This document shows, one piece after another, positions 48,288 to 56,361 of a stretch of DNA of 64,000 nt (its first letter is position 1; every line of letters begins with the position of its first letter). The notes beneath the pieces are model-generated. The model was not told the origin of the DNA and did not search any database. It saw only the letters and a program-made list of their open reading frames with translations. The position numbers and the translations under genes were made by a program. The stretch spans positions 88,626-152,625 of the forward strand of contig JBDRUT010000001.1 in NCBI GenBank assembly GCA_039801465.1, written 5' to 3'. The DNA comes from JAOABV01 sp039801465. Its GTDB lineage: Bacteria > Hydrothermota > Tepidihabitantia > Tepidihabitantales > CAIPLT01.

Positions 48288-48487
48288 TTTACACCTCGCT
48301 GATTTTGTTTTAGTGATTTTTGATAAGCACCAATAATTGAACGGATTGCAATTTTGTCTTAGAAGCAGTAATACCAAAGTTAATCATTAAAATAATACCT
48401 GAAATAATTGAAACTATTTTCATTTTGCACCTTGCCGATTTTGTTTTAGTGATTTTTGGTAAGCACCAATAATTGAACGGATTGCAA
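48221..48487. repeat. 131-bp direct duplication across the COG2426/serpin gene junction
   Basis: 48221-48351 and 48357-48487 are direct copies with period 136 and about five mismatches. Each unit covers the last ~65 bp of the COG2426 gene and the start codon plus signal-peptide codons of the serpin. Confidence 0.92.
48310..48423 (-). CDS. 37-codon ORF: duplicated serpin signal peptide with a new tail
   Basis: The duplication leaves a complete ORF whose first 22 codons repeat the serpin signal peptide (MKIVSIISGIILMINFGITA), followed by a tail made from the COG2426 gene end in another frame (LQSVQLLVLIKNH). Its ATG overlaps the COG2426 stop (ATGA) and its stop lies 22 bp before the serpin ATG, so ribosomes leaving COG2426 could translate it. 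Whether a peptide accumulates is unknown; it could simply act as a coupling leader. Confidence 0.4.
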   Translation of the reverse strand: MKIVSIISGIILMINFGITASKTKLQSVQLLVLIKNH

Positions 48488-49103
48488 TAACGGTTAAGAC
48501 AACACCGGCAATAATTGCGCCCCAAATTCCTAATAACGAAAGTGTTGTTACAATTACTGCGGCAATTAAGACACCACAGAAAATTGCAATTAATGATTGA
48601 AAGTAACCTAATCCAAGTAAAAAAGCCGCAACCGTGCCGGTCCACGCACCAGTTGCTGGCAAAGGAATTGCAACAAATATCATCAAGCCAATCATCTCGT
48701 ATTCTTCTATAATCTTACTCTTTTTTCTCGTGCGGGTGAATAACCAATCAAAGAATTTTTTGAAAACTGGAATTCGGCTTAACAGTTCAGTAAATTTATT
48801 AAGAAAGAAGAGCAAAGGTAAGATTGGTATCATATTACCAATGATAGCCAATATAACTACTCGATACCAGTCGAGATTATAAAAATTTATGCCCAAAGGT
48901 ATTGCACCGCGTAATTCCACAATTGGTAGCATTGCAGTTAATAAGACTGCTAAATTTGGTGAGATGCCGTAATTTTGTAGGGTGGAAATGATTGCTTCAC
49001 GACTACGACAACTCAACAGGAATAAACAAATAAAATAATAAATCGCAGATAACTTGGTATAAAAAGTTTTGATGTTAATATTTTTCTTCATGAAAGTCCT
49101 CAT
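48420..49103 (-). CDS. COG2426 / small multidrug export family membrane protein
   Basis: About 227 residues with several membrane helices. Family features: MLPIVELRGAIPLGI near residue 75, FARTRK-like LFTRTRKKSKIIEEYEMIGL and the conserved VAIPLPATGAWTGTVAAFLL. The family is annotated as putative small multidrug exporter but real function is unknown. I use ATG 49103 (MRTFMKKN); ATG 49160 adds 19 residues that arise from a 57-bp tandem duplication and begin with the same MRTFM. The stop overlaps the next ATG. Confidence 0.88.
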   Translation of the reverse strand: MRTFMKKNINIKTFYTKLSAIYYFICLFLLSCRSREAIISTLQNYGISPNLAVLLTAMLPIVELRGAIPLGINFYNLDWYRVVILAIIGNMIPILPLLFFLNKFTELLSRIPVFKKFFDWLFTRTRKKSKIIEEYEMIGLMIFVAIPLPATGAWTGTVAAFLLGLGYFQSLIAIFCGVLIAAVIVTTLSLLGIWGAIIAGVVLTVIAIRSIIGAYQKSLKQNRQGAK

Positions 49104-49225
49104 TTCTTTCACAACAGCCATAGTAGTATAAAGCTTAGAACCTACCATAAAAGTTCTCATTTCTCTATCAACAGCCAGAGTCTATGGTCTAAAGCCTAGA
49201 ATCTATCATAGAAGTCCGCGTTTCT
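49091..49225. repeat. Tandem 57-61 bp duplication across the VWA/COG2426 gene junction
   Basis: Units start at about 49091, 49148 and 49209 (the last is the end of the VWA gene). On the minus strand each has a GAGGACTTTCATG / GAGAACTTTTATG / GCGGACTTCTATG block and CAGCCA-type sequence. The first two units differ by decay but keep a reading frame (57 bp = 19 codons). Confidence 0.75.
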
Positions 49226-51221
49226 TTCTTAAAAATAAGCCGATACTAAAAAGTATTGCGATTAGACCATAGATAATCGGATTATAACTTAATGCTAAAC
49301 TGAATCGCCTTTGATATTTGGCTAACTGAGGAGCAAAAGTTTCTTTTAAAAACTCCTCAGGTGTATAATATCGCCCATTGCTGGCTTGTGCAATTTTTTG
49401 AAGCAAATCTGAATTTAAGCCAACCAGATCTTCAACGCTCTGCTCGTTGATTGTCAATGTGGTTTTGACAGTACCAATAGGTTTGTTGTTTTGTGTGATT
49501 TGCGCTTCCAGTTCATAAGTACCAGGAGAAAATGCTTGAAATGTTCCTTCATAATTACCCGCAGAAAGTTCATACAATGGTAAAGAAATCTTAGTATTGG
49601 GAATCGGGATTTTTATATCCAATCCCTGCCAGGGTTTACCATCTGGAGTTGTTGCAATTAGGTTAAAGACTATTTCTTCGCCTGCAAGATAACTTGTTTT
49701 ATTAGTTACCAGTCTAAAGTTTTCCACATCTTTAATTGCTAAGAAACGCATAAAATTCGTTAATAAATTTTGAAATTGCTGAGATGCTCGGTCAGTCTCA
49801 ATTGCGGAAAAACCGATTCGCCAAAACGGAAAAGCAGAAACTAAGATAATTTTGCTGTTCTTATATTTCCAATAGCCAATCATTGGCAAAGAGTCCGGTT
49901 TACTTTTTGCCCACACCACTGCTTCAGGTTTTATATCGCTCGGAACACATATTCCCCATAAAGGTGGTGTGTTGTCTAAAATATTTGTGCCGGTCGGTGT
50001 TGTGAAAAGTGTGCTGGTTAAACCCGGGACAGTCAAATCAAAGAAATATTCTTTTCTTGAAATATTTATTTTGTCAAATCGAAAAGGTGAAATTTCATTT
50101 AAGAATATCTGGGGCTTAAAGGACTCTCCTACAAGCACAAGAATTCCTTTGCTTTGTTTGTGCCAATTTATAAGATAATTCCGGATGGTGTTATCTAATT
50201 GCGCTTCTGAGATATTATCCAGAATTAAAACATCGGCATCAGCAAAAATCTTATCAAGCGGTTGACCAGTTAAAGATTTTGTCGTATTACTCATAAAACT
50301 GATAATTGGATAGACTATAAGGTTTTTATCTGCATTCAATGCTGAAATGATAAACCGGGTATTATACGATGGCGTGTTAGTAAAATATAATATCTGCCAA
50401 CGACTCTTCAATGCCTCGATTGTAAAATTTTTGCGGTTGTTGAGATAACTTTCTTCATCCGGTAAACTTTCAATTTTCAAACTATAATTCAGACGACCAG
50501 AAGTTTCTGCAACAATTTTGAAATCGACTTCTTGAAGGAGATTAGACTGAACCAAAGGGACTGTTTGTGATGCGATTGGTTGCTCTTTACGGAACAAACT
50601 AACTTTTACTAATTGATTATTAAAGCCTTGATTTCTGATTCGAGCATAAATATCAATTGTATCACCTTGATAGCATTTTAAGGGATAACGAAGATATTCA
50701 ATGCTCAAATCGTTTTTCTGCTCACGACCAATGCCAATAGTATAAATCGGACAAGTTGAACTTTTTGCCAGATTAACTGGGTCAGAACCGTAATTGTGTT
50801 GACCATCAGAGATTAAGACTATAGCACCGGGCATCTGCTTTTGGGCAAAACCAAGTGCGCGGGCAATGTTGGTCCTTTCACCTGTAGGGTTTTGATAGTC
50901 AAAGTGTTTTCCAACCGAATCAGCAAATGAGAAAAGCTTCTTTCGTGTATTAGTTTGTCTAATCTTACTTATTACTTGTTCTATTATCTGCGGGTTATCC
51001 GACGACGACATGCTTTTTGATGCGTCGACTAAAACTAAAATAGGAATTTTGGCTTGCCGAGTAAAACTGAATCGAAGGACACTGCCAATTAAAACTAAAA
51101 TTAGAAAAACCAAAACCAAAATGCGCAAGAAGAGCGGTAGTTTAAAACCCGAAAATATTCTCTCCTTAAAGTAAAGAAATATTAACAGACCAATAAGCAA
51201 AAGACTGATAAAGATAACCAT
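49206..51221 (-). CDS. VWA-domain membrane protein (BatA-like architecture)
   Basis: 671 residues: two N-terminal membrane helices (about 2-18 and 30-48), a von Willebrand A domain (about 55-190) whose MIDAS is DASKSMSS with later VLISDGQHNYGSD, Ig-like segments, a class-I glutamine amidotransferase-like middle (about 270-450, IYPIISFMSN, LILDNI), and a C-terminal membrane helix (IIYGLIAILFSIGLFL) before KKRGLL. This pattern is known for large predicted membrane proteins near MoxR systems, though no MoxR is here. It starts 8 bp behind the last junction micro-ORF. Confidence 0.85.
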   Translation of the reverse strand: MVIFISLLLIGLLIFLYFKERIFSGFKLPLFLRILVLVFLILVLIGSVLRFSFTRQAKIPILVLVDASKSMSSSDNPQIIEQVISKIRQTNTRKKLFSFADSVGKHFDYQNPTGERTNIARALGFAQKQMPGAIVLISDGQHNYGSDPVNLAKSSTCPIYTIGIGREQKNDLSIEYLRYPLKCYQGDTIDIYARIRNQGFNNQLVKVSLFRKEQPIASQTVPLVQSNLLQEVDFKIVAETSGRLNYSLKIESLPDEESYLNNRKNFTIEALKSRWQILYFTNTPSYNTRFIISALNADKNLIVYPIISFMSNTTKSLTGQPLDKIFADADVLILDNISEAQLDNTIRNYLINWHKQSKGILVLVGESFKPQIFLNEISPFRFDKINISRKEYFFDLTVPGLTSTLFTTPTGTNILDNTPPLWGICVPSDIKPEAVVWAKSKPDSLPMIGYWKYKNSKIILVSAFPFWRIGFSAIETDRASQQFQNLLTNFMRFLAIKDVENFRLVTNKTSYLAGEEIVFNLIATTPDGKPWQGLDIKIPIPNTKISLPLYELSAGNYEGTFQAFSPGTYELEAQITQNNKPIGTVKTTLTINEQSVEDLVGLNSDLLQKIAQASNGRYYTPEEFLKETFAPQLAKYQRRFSLALSYNPIIYGLIAILFSIGLFLRKKRGLL

Positions 51222-51229
51222 ATCTGTAT

Positions 51230-51316
51230 TTAGAAATCAGAATTCAAAGTTGTTCTTTCCTTAAAGTAAAGAAATATTAGCAGACCAATAAGCAAGAGAC
51301 TGATAAAGATAACCAT
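51230..51316 (-). CDS. 28-codon membrane micro-ORF b from the junction repeat
   Basis: Complete ORF ATG to TAA: MVIFISLLLIGLLIFLYF then KERTTLNSDF. The hydrophobic helix is that of the VWA protein and the LNSDF tail that of the upstream lipoprotein. Its stop is 8 nt before the VWA ATG. Confidence 0.45.
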   Translation of the reverse strand: MVIFISLLLIGLLIFLYFKERTTLNSDF

Positions 51317-51324
51317 ATCTGTAT

Positions 51325-51411
51325 TTAGAAATCAGAATTCAAAATTATTCTCTCCTTAAAGTAAAGAAATATTAAAAGACCAATAAGCAAGAGACTGATA
51401 AAGATAACCAT
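51325..51411 (-). CDS. 28-codon membrane micro-ORF a from the junction repeat
   Basis: Complete ORF with the same helix (MVIFISLLLIGLLIFLYF) and tail KERIILNSDF. It begins 8 nt after the lipoprotein stop and ends 8 nt before micro-ORF b, so lipoprotein, a, b and VWA are spaced for coupled translation. Differences between a and b are partly silent (CTT TTA against CTG CTA) with two Ile-to-Thr changes. Confidence 0.45.
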   Translation of the reverse strand: MVIFISLLLIGLLIFLYFKERIILNSDF

Positions 51412-51419
51412 ATCTATAT

Positions 51420-52427
51420 TTAGAAATCAGAATTCAAGACTTCAAGAACTGAGTTGTCTTCTGTAGTCGGCGATAATGCTATCTTAATCGTTTTACCAGT
51501 ATCAAATATTGAATCTATTAATTTTGTTGATAAATCAATTTTATTATCAAAATTAGTATCTGCAATTGCTGTAATATTATAGATTGCAGGGTTTAATCTT
51601 AAAGAAAAATTTCCTCGGACATCAGAAATCGTGATTGCCTTAGTTTTACCATTAGAAAATAAGATGATACCTTCTTTAATCGGCTGGTTATTATAAGCCA
51701 AATCTCCTGAAACCAATACCGGTGCTAAAACTGAATCACTGGTAAAAAAAGTATAACCAAACTCTCTTAAATAGTTTTGCTCTAAATCTGCAAGTGTTGG
51801 CATTAATATAAAATATACTGTAGTATGAGGCAAAAGCGAATCCAGATAACTTAAATAGAGTCCTTGCCAATCACTGCGCCAAGAAGATTTAATCTTTGAT
51901 TTGTCTAATGGATAGATAAAATAATTTATTGTTTTAGTTGTGTCCATCGGTTCTGAAAAGTTAAGTTCAAGTGTAATATTTTTTGATAGTTTAAGCGCGC
52001 CTCTTCTTGGAGCAATTGCTGTGATTTGGGGTGTTATCGTATCAATTATGGAACTGGCTCTAAATCTTTTATTAATATGCGCGATATTGCCATACCGGTC
52101 AGAAACCGAACCATAGATTGTATGTAACCCGGGCTTTGCTGGTAGTGTAAACAAAGAGATAACTTCGTTTTTTTTCTCAGAACTAATAGTTCTGACACTT
52201 AAAGTTTCGCCGGTCACAGAAATAATAAGAAAACTTCTCGGCGTAAGTTTGGAAACATCTATCGGCTCATCAAAGACCAAGTTGATTTTAGTCCGATTTA
52301 CTGATTCAATCTTCTCCAAATTGGGTGCAAATCGGTCAGGACTGGGTGGCAGGGCTTTCTTCGCACAAGCCAGCTGACCCAACCCTATTAAACAAAATGT
52401 TATTACCAAATATAAAGCATTTTTCAT
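51420..52427 (-). CDS. Ig-like (Big_5/SbsA-type) lipoprotein
   Basis: 335 residues. Lipoprotein signal MKNALYLVITFCLIGLGQLAC with Cys22 as the acylated residue (mature CAKKALPPSPDRFAP). Two SbsA/Big_5 Ig-like domains follow (NRTKINLVFDEPIDVSKL, about 40-130; NITLELNFSEPMDTTKTINY, about 148-225), and a carboxypeptidase-regulatory-like domain near 240-310 (VRGNFSLRLNPAIYNITAIAD). Probably an envelope structural or binding protein; function unknown. First gene of the operon, with its own promoter. Confidence 0.85.
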   Translation of the reverse strand: MKNALYLVITFCLIGLGQLACAKKALPPSPDRFAPNLEKIESVNRTKINLVFDEPIDVSKLTPRSFLIISVTGETLSVRTISSEKKNEVISLFTLPAKPGLHTIYGSVSDRYGNIAHINKRFRASSIIDTITPQITAIAPRRGALKLSKNITLELNFSEPMDTTKTINYFIYPLDKSKIKSSWRSDWQGLYLSYLDSLLPHTTVYFILMPTLADLEQNYLREFGYTFFTSDSVLAPVLVSGDLAYNNQPIKEGIILFSNGKTKAITISDVRGNFSLRLNPAIYNITAIADTNFDNKIDLSTKLIDSIFDTGKTIKIALSPTTEDNSVLEVLNSDF

Positions 52428-52496
52428 TTTAACTAAAAGAACATAATAAAGGATTCTCTAAAATTTACGATTTGGATAGTTTTGCTTCACGATTAA

Positions 52497-52525
52497 ATTC
52501 TATTGCAAACCGAATATAAAGTCAA
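52497..52525 (-). promoter_or_regulatory. Promoter of the lipoprotein-VWA-COG2426-serpin operon
   Basis: Minus strand: TTGACT (52525-52520), 17 bp, TAGAAT (52502-52497), about 70 nt before the ATG. Confidence 0.68.
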
Positions 52526-52576
52526 GATAAGTGATTTAATTTTCCCATCAGAGAGTAATTGGGCAGAGTGTGTTCT

Positions 52577-52757
52577 CAAAACGTGAGCATTATATGTTGT
52601 CAAAATAAGCGGATTTCAATCACTTCTAAGGGGCTATTACCTTTTTCTTAAAATGTATGCATTATATGTTGTCAAAATAAGCGGATTTCATCACTTCTAA
52701 GAGGCTATTACCTTTTTCTTATAATGTATGCATTATATGTTGTCAAAATAAGACATT
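52577..52757. repeat. 71-72 bp tandem repeat, 2.5 copies
   Basis: Units begin near 52577, 52649 and 52720 with GCATTATATGTTGTCAAAAT, then AAGCGGATTTCA(A)TCACTT and GGCTATTACCTTTTTCTT. Lies just upstream of the operon promoter (52497-52525), between two divergent genes. Confidence 0.9.
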
Positions 52758-52835
52758 CAATTCTTTATAAAGAATTTTGATTATTAGTCCATAAAATTTA
52801 CCATTTCTGTTATTGTATGCAAAACTCAACATGAC

Positions 52836-52945
52836 AAACCAAAATTCAAAGAGAATAATACATTTTCGCTTTTGAACCTTTCTTCTTTTAAACCTTTGAA
52901 CTTTGTTACTTTTGAACCTTATTTCTATCTTCAGTTTTTTTCTAA
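52836..52945. repeat. Dispersed intergenic repeat, inverted relative to 59262-59370
   Basis: The complement (GATAGAAATAAGGTTC, GTTCAAAGGTTTAAAAG, AATGTATTATTCTCTTTGAA) aligns in order with GATAGAAATAGGGTTC, GTTCAAAGGCTCAAAGG and AATGTATTATTCTTTTTGAA at 59270-59342. No coding content. Confidence 0.75.
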
Positions 52946-52976
52946 GTCACTTTTCAGAGCTCGCTTCATTTAATCC

Positions 52977-53004
52977 TTGACATATGATTATTTAGTGTTA
53001 TAAT
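52977..53004 (+). promoter_or_regulatory. Promoter of the histidine kinase/response regulator genes
   Basis: TTGACA (52977-52982), 16 bp, TATAAT (52999-53004), both perfect; about 100 nt of leader before ATG 53113. Confidence 0.8.
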
Positions 53005-53112
53005 AAAATATTAGAATAATATTGTGCCAAGTATTTTATAGATTTGACATTAAAGATTTCAACTCATAGGGTTTTAATCCAATGATTCAGACATTCAATT
53101 TAGTATCCTACT

Positions 53113-53850
53113 ATGAAAAATAATCACAAAAATCATTTAGATGCGCTGTCGATAATTTTCCATGAGCTCAAAACACCGGTTTCCGCGATTAAAGAAGCAA
53201 TGTCATTATTATCCGAAAAAAGCCAGAAGATTACTGACTCCCAAACACTTCGGATTATCACGATTGCCCAAGAAGAAACTAATCGATTGGTGCGGATGAT
53301 TGATAATGTATTAAAGGCATCTTTAATTGAATCCGGCAAAATTCATCTTCAATTTGAACCAGTAAAAATTAACGAAGTCGTTGATGCAGTGCTCGCTAGT
53401 CAAGAACTAATTATCAAACAAAAGAAGATGCATATAAAGACACAGATTAACCCTTCTTTACCATTAATTCAAGCTGACAAAGACCGACTTTTTGAAGTCA
53501 TGGCTAATCTATTAGATAATGCCTTAAAATTTACACCCAGTGGCGGAACTATAAAAATTAGCGTTAAATCCGTTTTAGGTAAAGACAAAGAACTAATTAA
53601 AAGAGGTGCAGTCCCTGACCAAAAATACATCCAGGTCACAGTGGCGGATACTGGTCCTGGTATTCCTAAAAAGGATTTATCCCGAATTTTTAGAAAATTT
53701 GAACGACTTAAGACACCAACTAAAGTCCGCGGAATTGGCCTTGGATTAAATATTGCCCAAAATATAGTTGAACTCCACTCCGGCAAAATTTGGGCAACAA
53801 GCGAACTCGGTAAAGGTGCCCAATTCCACTTTATCTTACCAATTAAATAA
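53113..53850 (+). CDS. Soluble sensor-less histidine kinase
   Basis: 245 residues that start directly at the dimerisation/phosphoacceptor helix: His17 in IIFHELKTPVSAI, then the HATPase domain (N box VMANLLDNALKF, G1 VADTGPGIP, F box IFRKFERL, G2 RGIGLGLNI). No membrane, PAS, GAF or HAMP domain precedes it, so any input must come from another protein. It is followed 31 bp later by a single-domain response regulator and then a prepilin gene, which may be its target. Confidence 0.93.
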   Translation: MKNNHKNHLDALSIIFHELKTPVSAIKEAMSLLSEKSQKITDSQTLRIITIAQEETNRLVRMIDNVLKASLIESGKIHLQFEPVKINEVVDAVLASQELIIKQKKMHIKTQINPSLPLIQADKDRLFEVMANLLDNALKFTPSGGTIKISVKSVLGKDKELIKRGAVPDQKYIQVTVADTGPGIPKKDLSRIFRKFERLKTPTKVRGIGLGLNIAQNIVELHSGKIWATSELGKGAQFHFILPIK

Positions 53851-53881
53851 AAAATATGAAATTTCTCTAAGTAGTATAAAT

Positions 53882-54256
53882 ATGTCGAAGATTCTCGTTG
53901 TGGAGGATGATAGGAATCTTAGCGAGTTAATCAAGATGCGTTTAGAAGAGAACGGTTTTGAAGTTGTTACTGCTTATGATGGTTTAGAAGCAATATCTCA
54001 AGTGCGAAAACATAAGCCCGATTTAATCGTCTTAGATTTAATGCTGCCCAGACTTGATGGTTATCAGGTGTGCACGATTATTAAGAATTATGAAACATTT
54101 AGTAAAATTCCTATTATTATTCTTACTGCGCGCAGTTCAATTGAAGCCAAAGAAATTGCCTTTAAAACCGGTGCTGACGCTTTTATGGTTAAACCTTTTG
54201 ACGGTCAAAAATTAGTTGCTACTATTAAAAACTTATTGGTGCCGAAGAGCAGTTAG
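53882..54256 (+). CDS. Single-domain response regulator (CheY/Spo0F-like)
   Basis: 124 residues: receiver domain only. Acidic pair in VVEDDRN, phosphoacceptor Asp52 in LIVLDLMLP, Thr in IILTARS and Lys in MVKPFDG. No output domain, so it acts by protein contact or in a relay. I use ATG 53882; the frame opens at 53768 inside the kinase gene, but those 38 residues have no domain character. Cognate kinase is presumably the gene just upstream. Confidence 0.93.
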   Translation: MSKILVVEDDRNLSELIKMRLEENGFEVVTAYDGLEAISQVRKHKPDLIVLDLMLPRLDGYQVCTIIKNYETFSKIPIIILTARSSIEAKEIAFKTGADAFMVKPFDGQKLVATIKNLLVPKSS

Positions 54257-54387
54257 TAAGTTATGAAAGAAGCTATATTCTCTGTATCTAAGAGACCAAG
54301 CCTTAGAGATAAACATTTTGAATATAATTGTTTTTTCTGTCTTTTGGTGTTACAAATCATTCTTGTATCTTTTAACAGGAGGAGAAA

Positions 54388-54948
54388 ATGAGAAAAAATT
54401 CTGGTTTTACTTTAATTGAAATGTTGACCGTGCTTTTTATTATCGGTGTGATATTAGCATTCTCTATCCCTAATTATGCCTTAGTGCGGGAAAAAGCAAG
54501 AATTTCTGCTCAGAAGATGAATATGTATAATGTCGCAATGGTAATAGAAGCTTATCATTCTGAAACCGGCAAATATGCGGATGATTTTTATCAAGAGGGC
54601 TATGGCCCGTATTTCCCTGGCGGAGACCCTTATGCCACACCAGAACCTAAAATGGGCAAATTTCCCACGAACCCCTGGACCGGTGCTGAATTAGACCCGG
54701 ATAATTTTAATCCTGACTATTATGATGAACCAGAAGATGTGAGTAATACTCAAATTGGTGGACCTAATGATGATTGGGGTTATGACCCGGGCGAAATGCG
54801 TTATGGAACATACGAACCCATTGGTTCTAATCGTATTCAATTATGGGGTCTAATTGGAATGGATGGACAACCTAATGGCTATGCCCAGTCAATCAGAACA
54901 TTTGACGCGTCCGGTCAGAATATAATTATCTTTGTATTACACAATTAG
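54388..54948 (+). CDS. Type IV prepilin-like protein, second copy
   Basis: 186 residues with prepilin cleavage site and helix (SG/FTLIEMLTVLFIIGVIL, Glu5 present), then helix ARISAQKMNMYNVAMVIEAY and a head with YFPGGDPYATPEP, KFPTNPWTGAEL and terminal IIFVLHN. The YFPGGD and LHN elements recur in the prepilin at 15441-16097. Very good ribosome site (AGGAGGAG). Lies 131 bp after the response regulator and may be regulated by it. Confidence 0.9.
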   Translation: MRKNSGFTLIEMLTVLFIIGVILAFSIPNYALVREKARISAQKMNMYNVAMVIEAYHSETGKYADDFYQEGYGPYFPGGDPYATPEPKMGKFPTNPWTGAELDPDNFNPDYYDEPEDVSNTQIGGPNDDWGYDPGEMRYGTYEPIGSNRIQLWGLIGMDGQPNGYAQSIRTFDASGQNIIIFVLHN

Positions 54949-54955
54949 ACACTAA

Positions 54956-56182
54956 TTAATATTTTAAGAGAGGAACTGTCAGGCTCGCATCTGGTAAAAT
55001 AAGAACCCTTGCCTGCTTACCTTTAGTTTTTAATGCTTGTTGTAATGCTTGATTTATATCGGAAAAAGGGTTCATAAAGACACTTTGAATAATTTTCTCG
55101 TCAATAGGCATTACGGTCCAGATTTCTGCCCACCTCAACAAATCAACTAACTTTGCTGCTTTTTGATATCCTAACTTAAAATCTTTATTAATCTTTTCCA
55201 TTGTCTGCTGAAGATTTTTATTTTCGGCAATAACTTTAATAAAATCATCGTCACCGACTCCCTCACGACATTTAGAAACAACAATTAAGATTCCTTTTTC
55301 TTTTAAGGCTAATTTAGCATTTTCTATTGCCTTTTGTGACTGATAAAAATTAATATCGTAAGGTGCTTGAATTAAAGCCAGGACAATATCGGCTTTTTCT
55401 TTAACTGGCACACAAAAGATCTTTTTTGTATCTTCAACTGCATTAGCAAAGGAATCAAAAATATCTCCATAATGAATTGAGTACACTTGATGTTTGTCGT
55501 CGATAACAATCTGTATAGAAAAAATTTCTCGGGGAACCATTTTAGCAATCTCGGTCATATCCTCATGCACGGGATTACCATTAAGGGCTAAAGTTTTGGC
55601 TTCGGGCTGAAGTGCTAATTTATGGTTGGCAGTGATAGATTCGATTCCTGCAATACCGGGTAAAAAAGACTTTCTACCGCCGGTAAAACCGGCAAAATAA
55701 TGTGGTTCTACAGAATTTATTGCGATAATCTTATCTGCTTCCCATAACGCTTGATTCATCCACACAGGTGTCCCGCGTCGGGTCTTACCTAAAAACTTTA
55801 GTTGCGTAGTATCTTTGGCATTATGGATTAAGACTCTGTCTTTATATACTTCAGCGTAATTGTCCAATATTTGAATTAATTGTTGGGCAGTCGGGGCTGA
55901 ATGCGCACCACAAGCAATAATTATCCGAAAATCTAAATCCTTAATTACCGGCTCAATTAGGGAAATAATTTCCGCAGTTGGTGTCGGACGTGTATAATCA
56001 TTAACGATAATTAAAATCTTCTTCGTATTACCAAGAAAAACTCTTAAAGACTCATTCAGTTTCTTAACATCAACGGGTATCTCTTTCTTTGTTAGCGGAG
56101 TTGGTGTGAGTATGCCTAAAAGATTATCTTCCGGAATATCTAAAGTAATATTTTCCTTACCAAAAGGTAAACTAACTTTCAT
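54956..56182 (-). CDS. larA: LarA-like nickel-pincer racemase
   Basis: 408 residues of the lactate racemase family, which uses the nickel-pincer nucleotide cofactor to racemise 2-hydroxy acids. Key positions equivalent to LarA of Lactobacillus are visible: the His of IACGAHSAPT, NSVEPHYFAGFTGGRKSFLPG with the His and the cofactor-linked Lys, and TANHKLALQ with the second His. Accessory larB, larC and larE genes are not in the window, so the exact substrate cannot be inferred. It converges on the prepilin gene with 7 bp between stops. Confidence 0.9.
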   Translation of the reverse strand: MKVSLPFGKENITLDIPEDNLLGILTPTPLTKKEIPVDVKKLNESLRVFLGNTKKILIIVNDYTRPTPTAEIISLIEPVIKDLDFRIIIACGAHSAPTAQQLIQILDNYAEVYKDRVLIHNAKDTTQLKFLGKTRRGTPVWMNQALWEADKIIAINSVEPHYFAGFTGGRKSFLPGIAGIESITANHKLALQPEAKTLALNGNPVHEDMTEIAKMVPREIFSIQIVIDDKHQVYSIHYGDIFDSFANAVEDTKKIFCVPVKEKADIVLALIQAPYDINFYQSQKAIENAKLALKEKGILIVVSKCREGVGDDDFIKVIAENKNLQQTMEKINKDFKLGYQKAAKLVDLLRWAEIWTVMPIDEKIIQSVFMNPFSDINQALQQALKTKGKQARVLILPDASLTVPLLKY

Positions 56183-56361
56183 AACTTTATTAATATTAAT
56201 CTAATTATCCGTCAGTGTCAACTTTGTGTAAAATTAGGTAATTAAAGTGAATCCATTATCTTGGCACAAAATTTTTAATTACATTGATTTCAGCGAATTA
56301 CTATCTTATTGCAATTTTATTTTCATTTCTAATTTCCAAATCAAAAAAGATTTCAAATAAC

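Larger units (their letters stand above)
51157..51434. repeat. Three 95-bp tandem units at the lipoprotein/VWA gene junction
   Basis: Units at 51157-51251, 51252-51346 and 51347-51434, exact period 95, only a few mismatches. Each contains the last codons of the lipoprotein (LNSDF stop), an 8-nt spacer and the first ~22 codons of the VWA protein. Confidence 0.95.

Noticed and set aside
48288..48377. 30-residue N-terminal extension of the serpin
   Set aside because: It derives from the duplicated end of the COG2426 gene; the signal peptide begins at ATG 48287.
53768..53881. Upstream start of the response regulator
   Set aside because: Those codons overlap the kinase gene and do not belong to a receiver domain, which begins at MSKILVVEDD.
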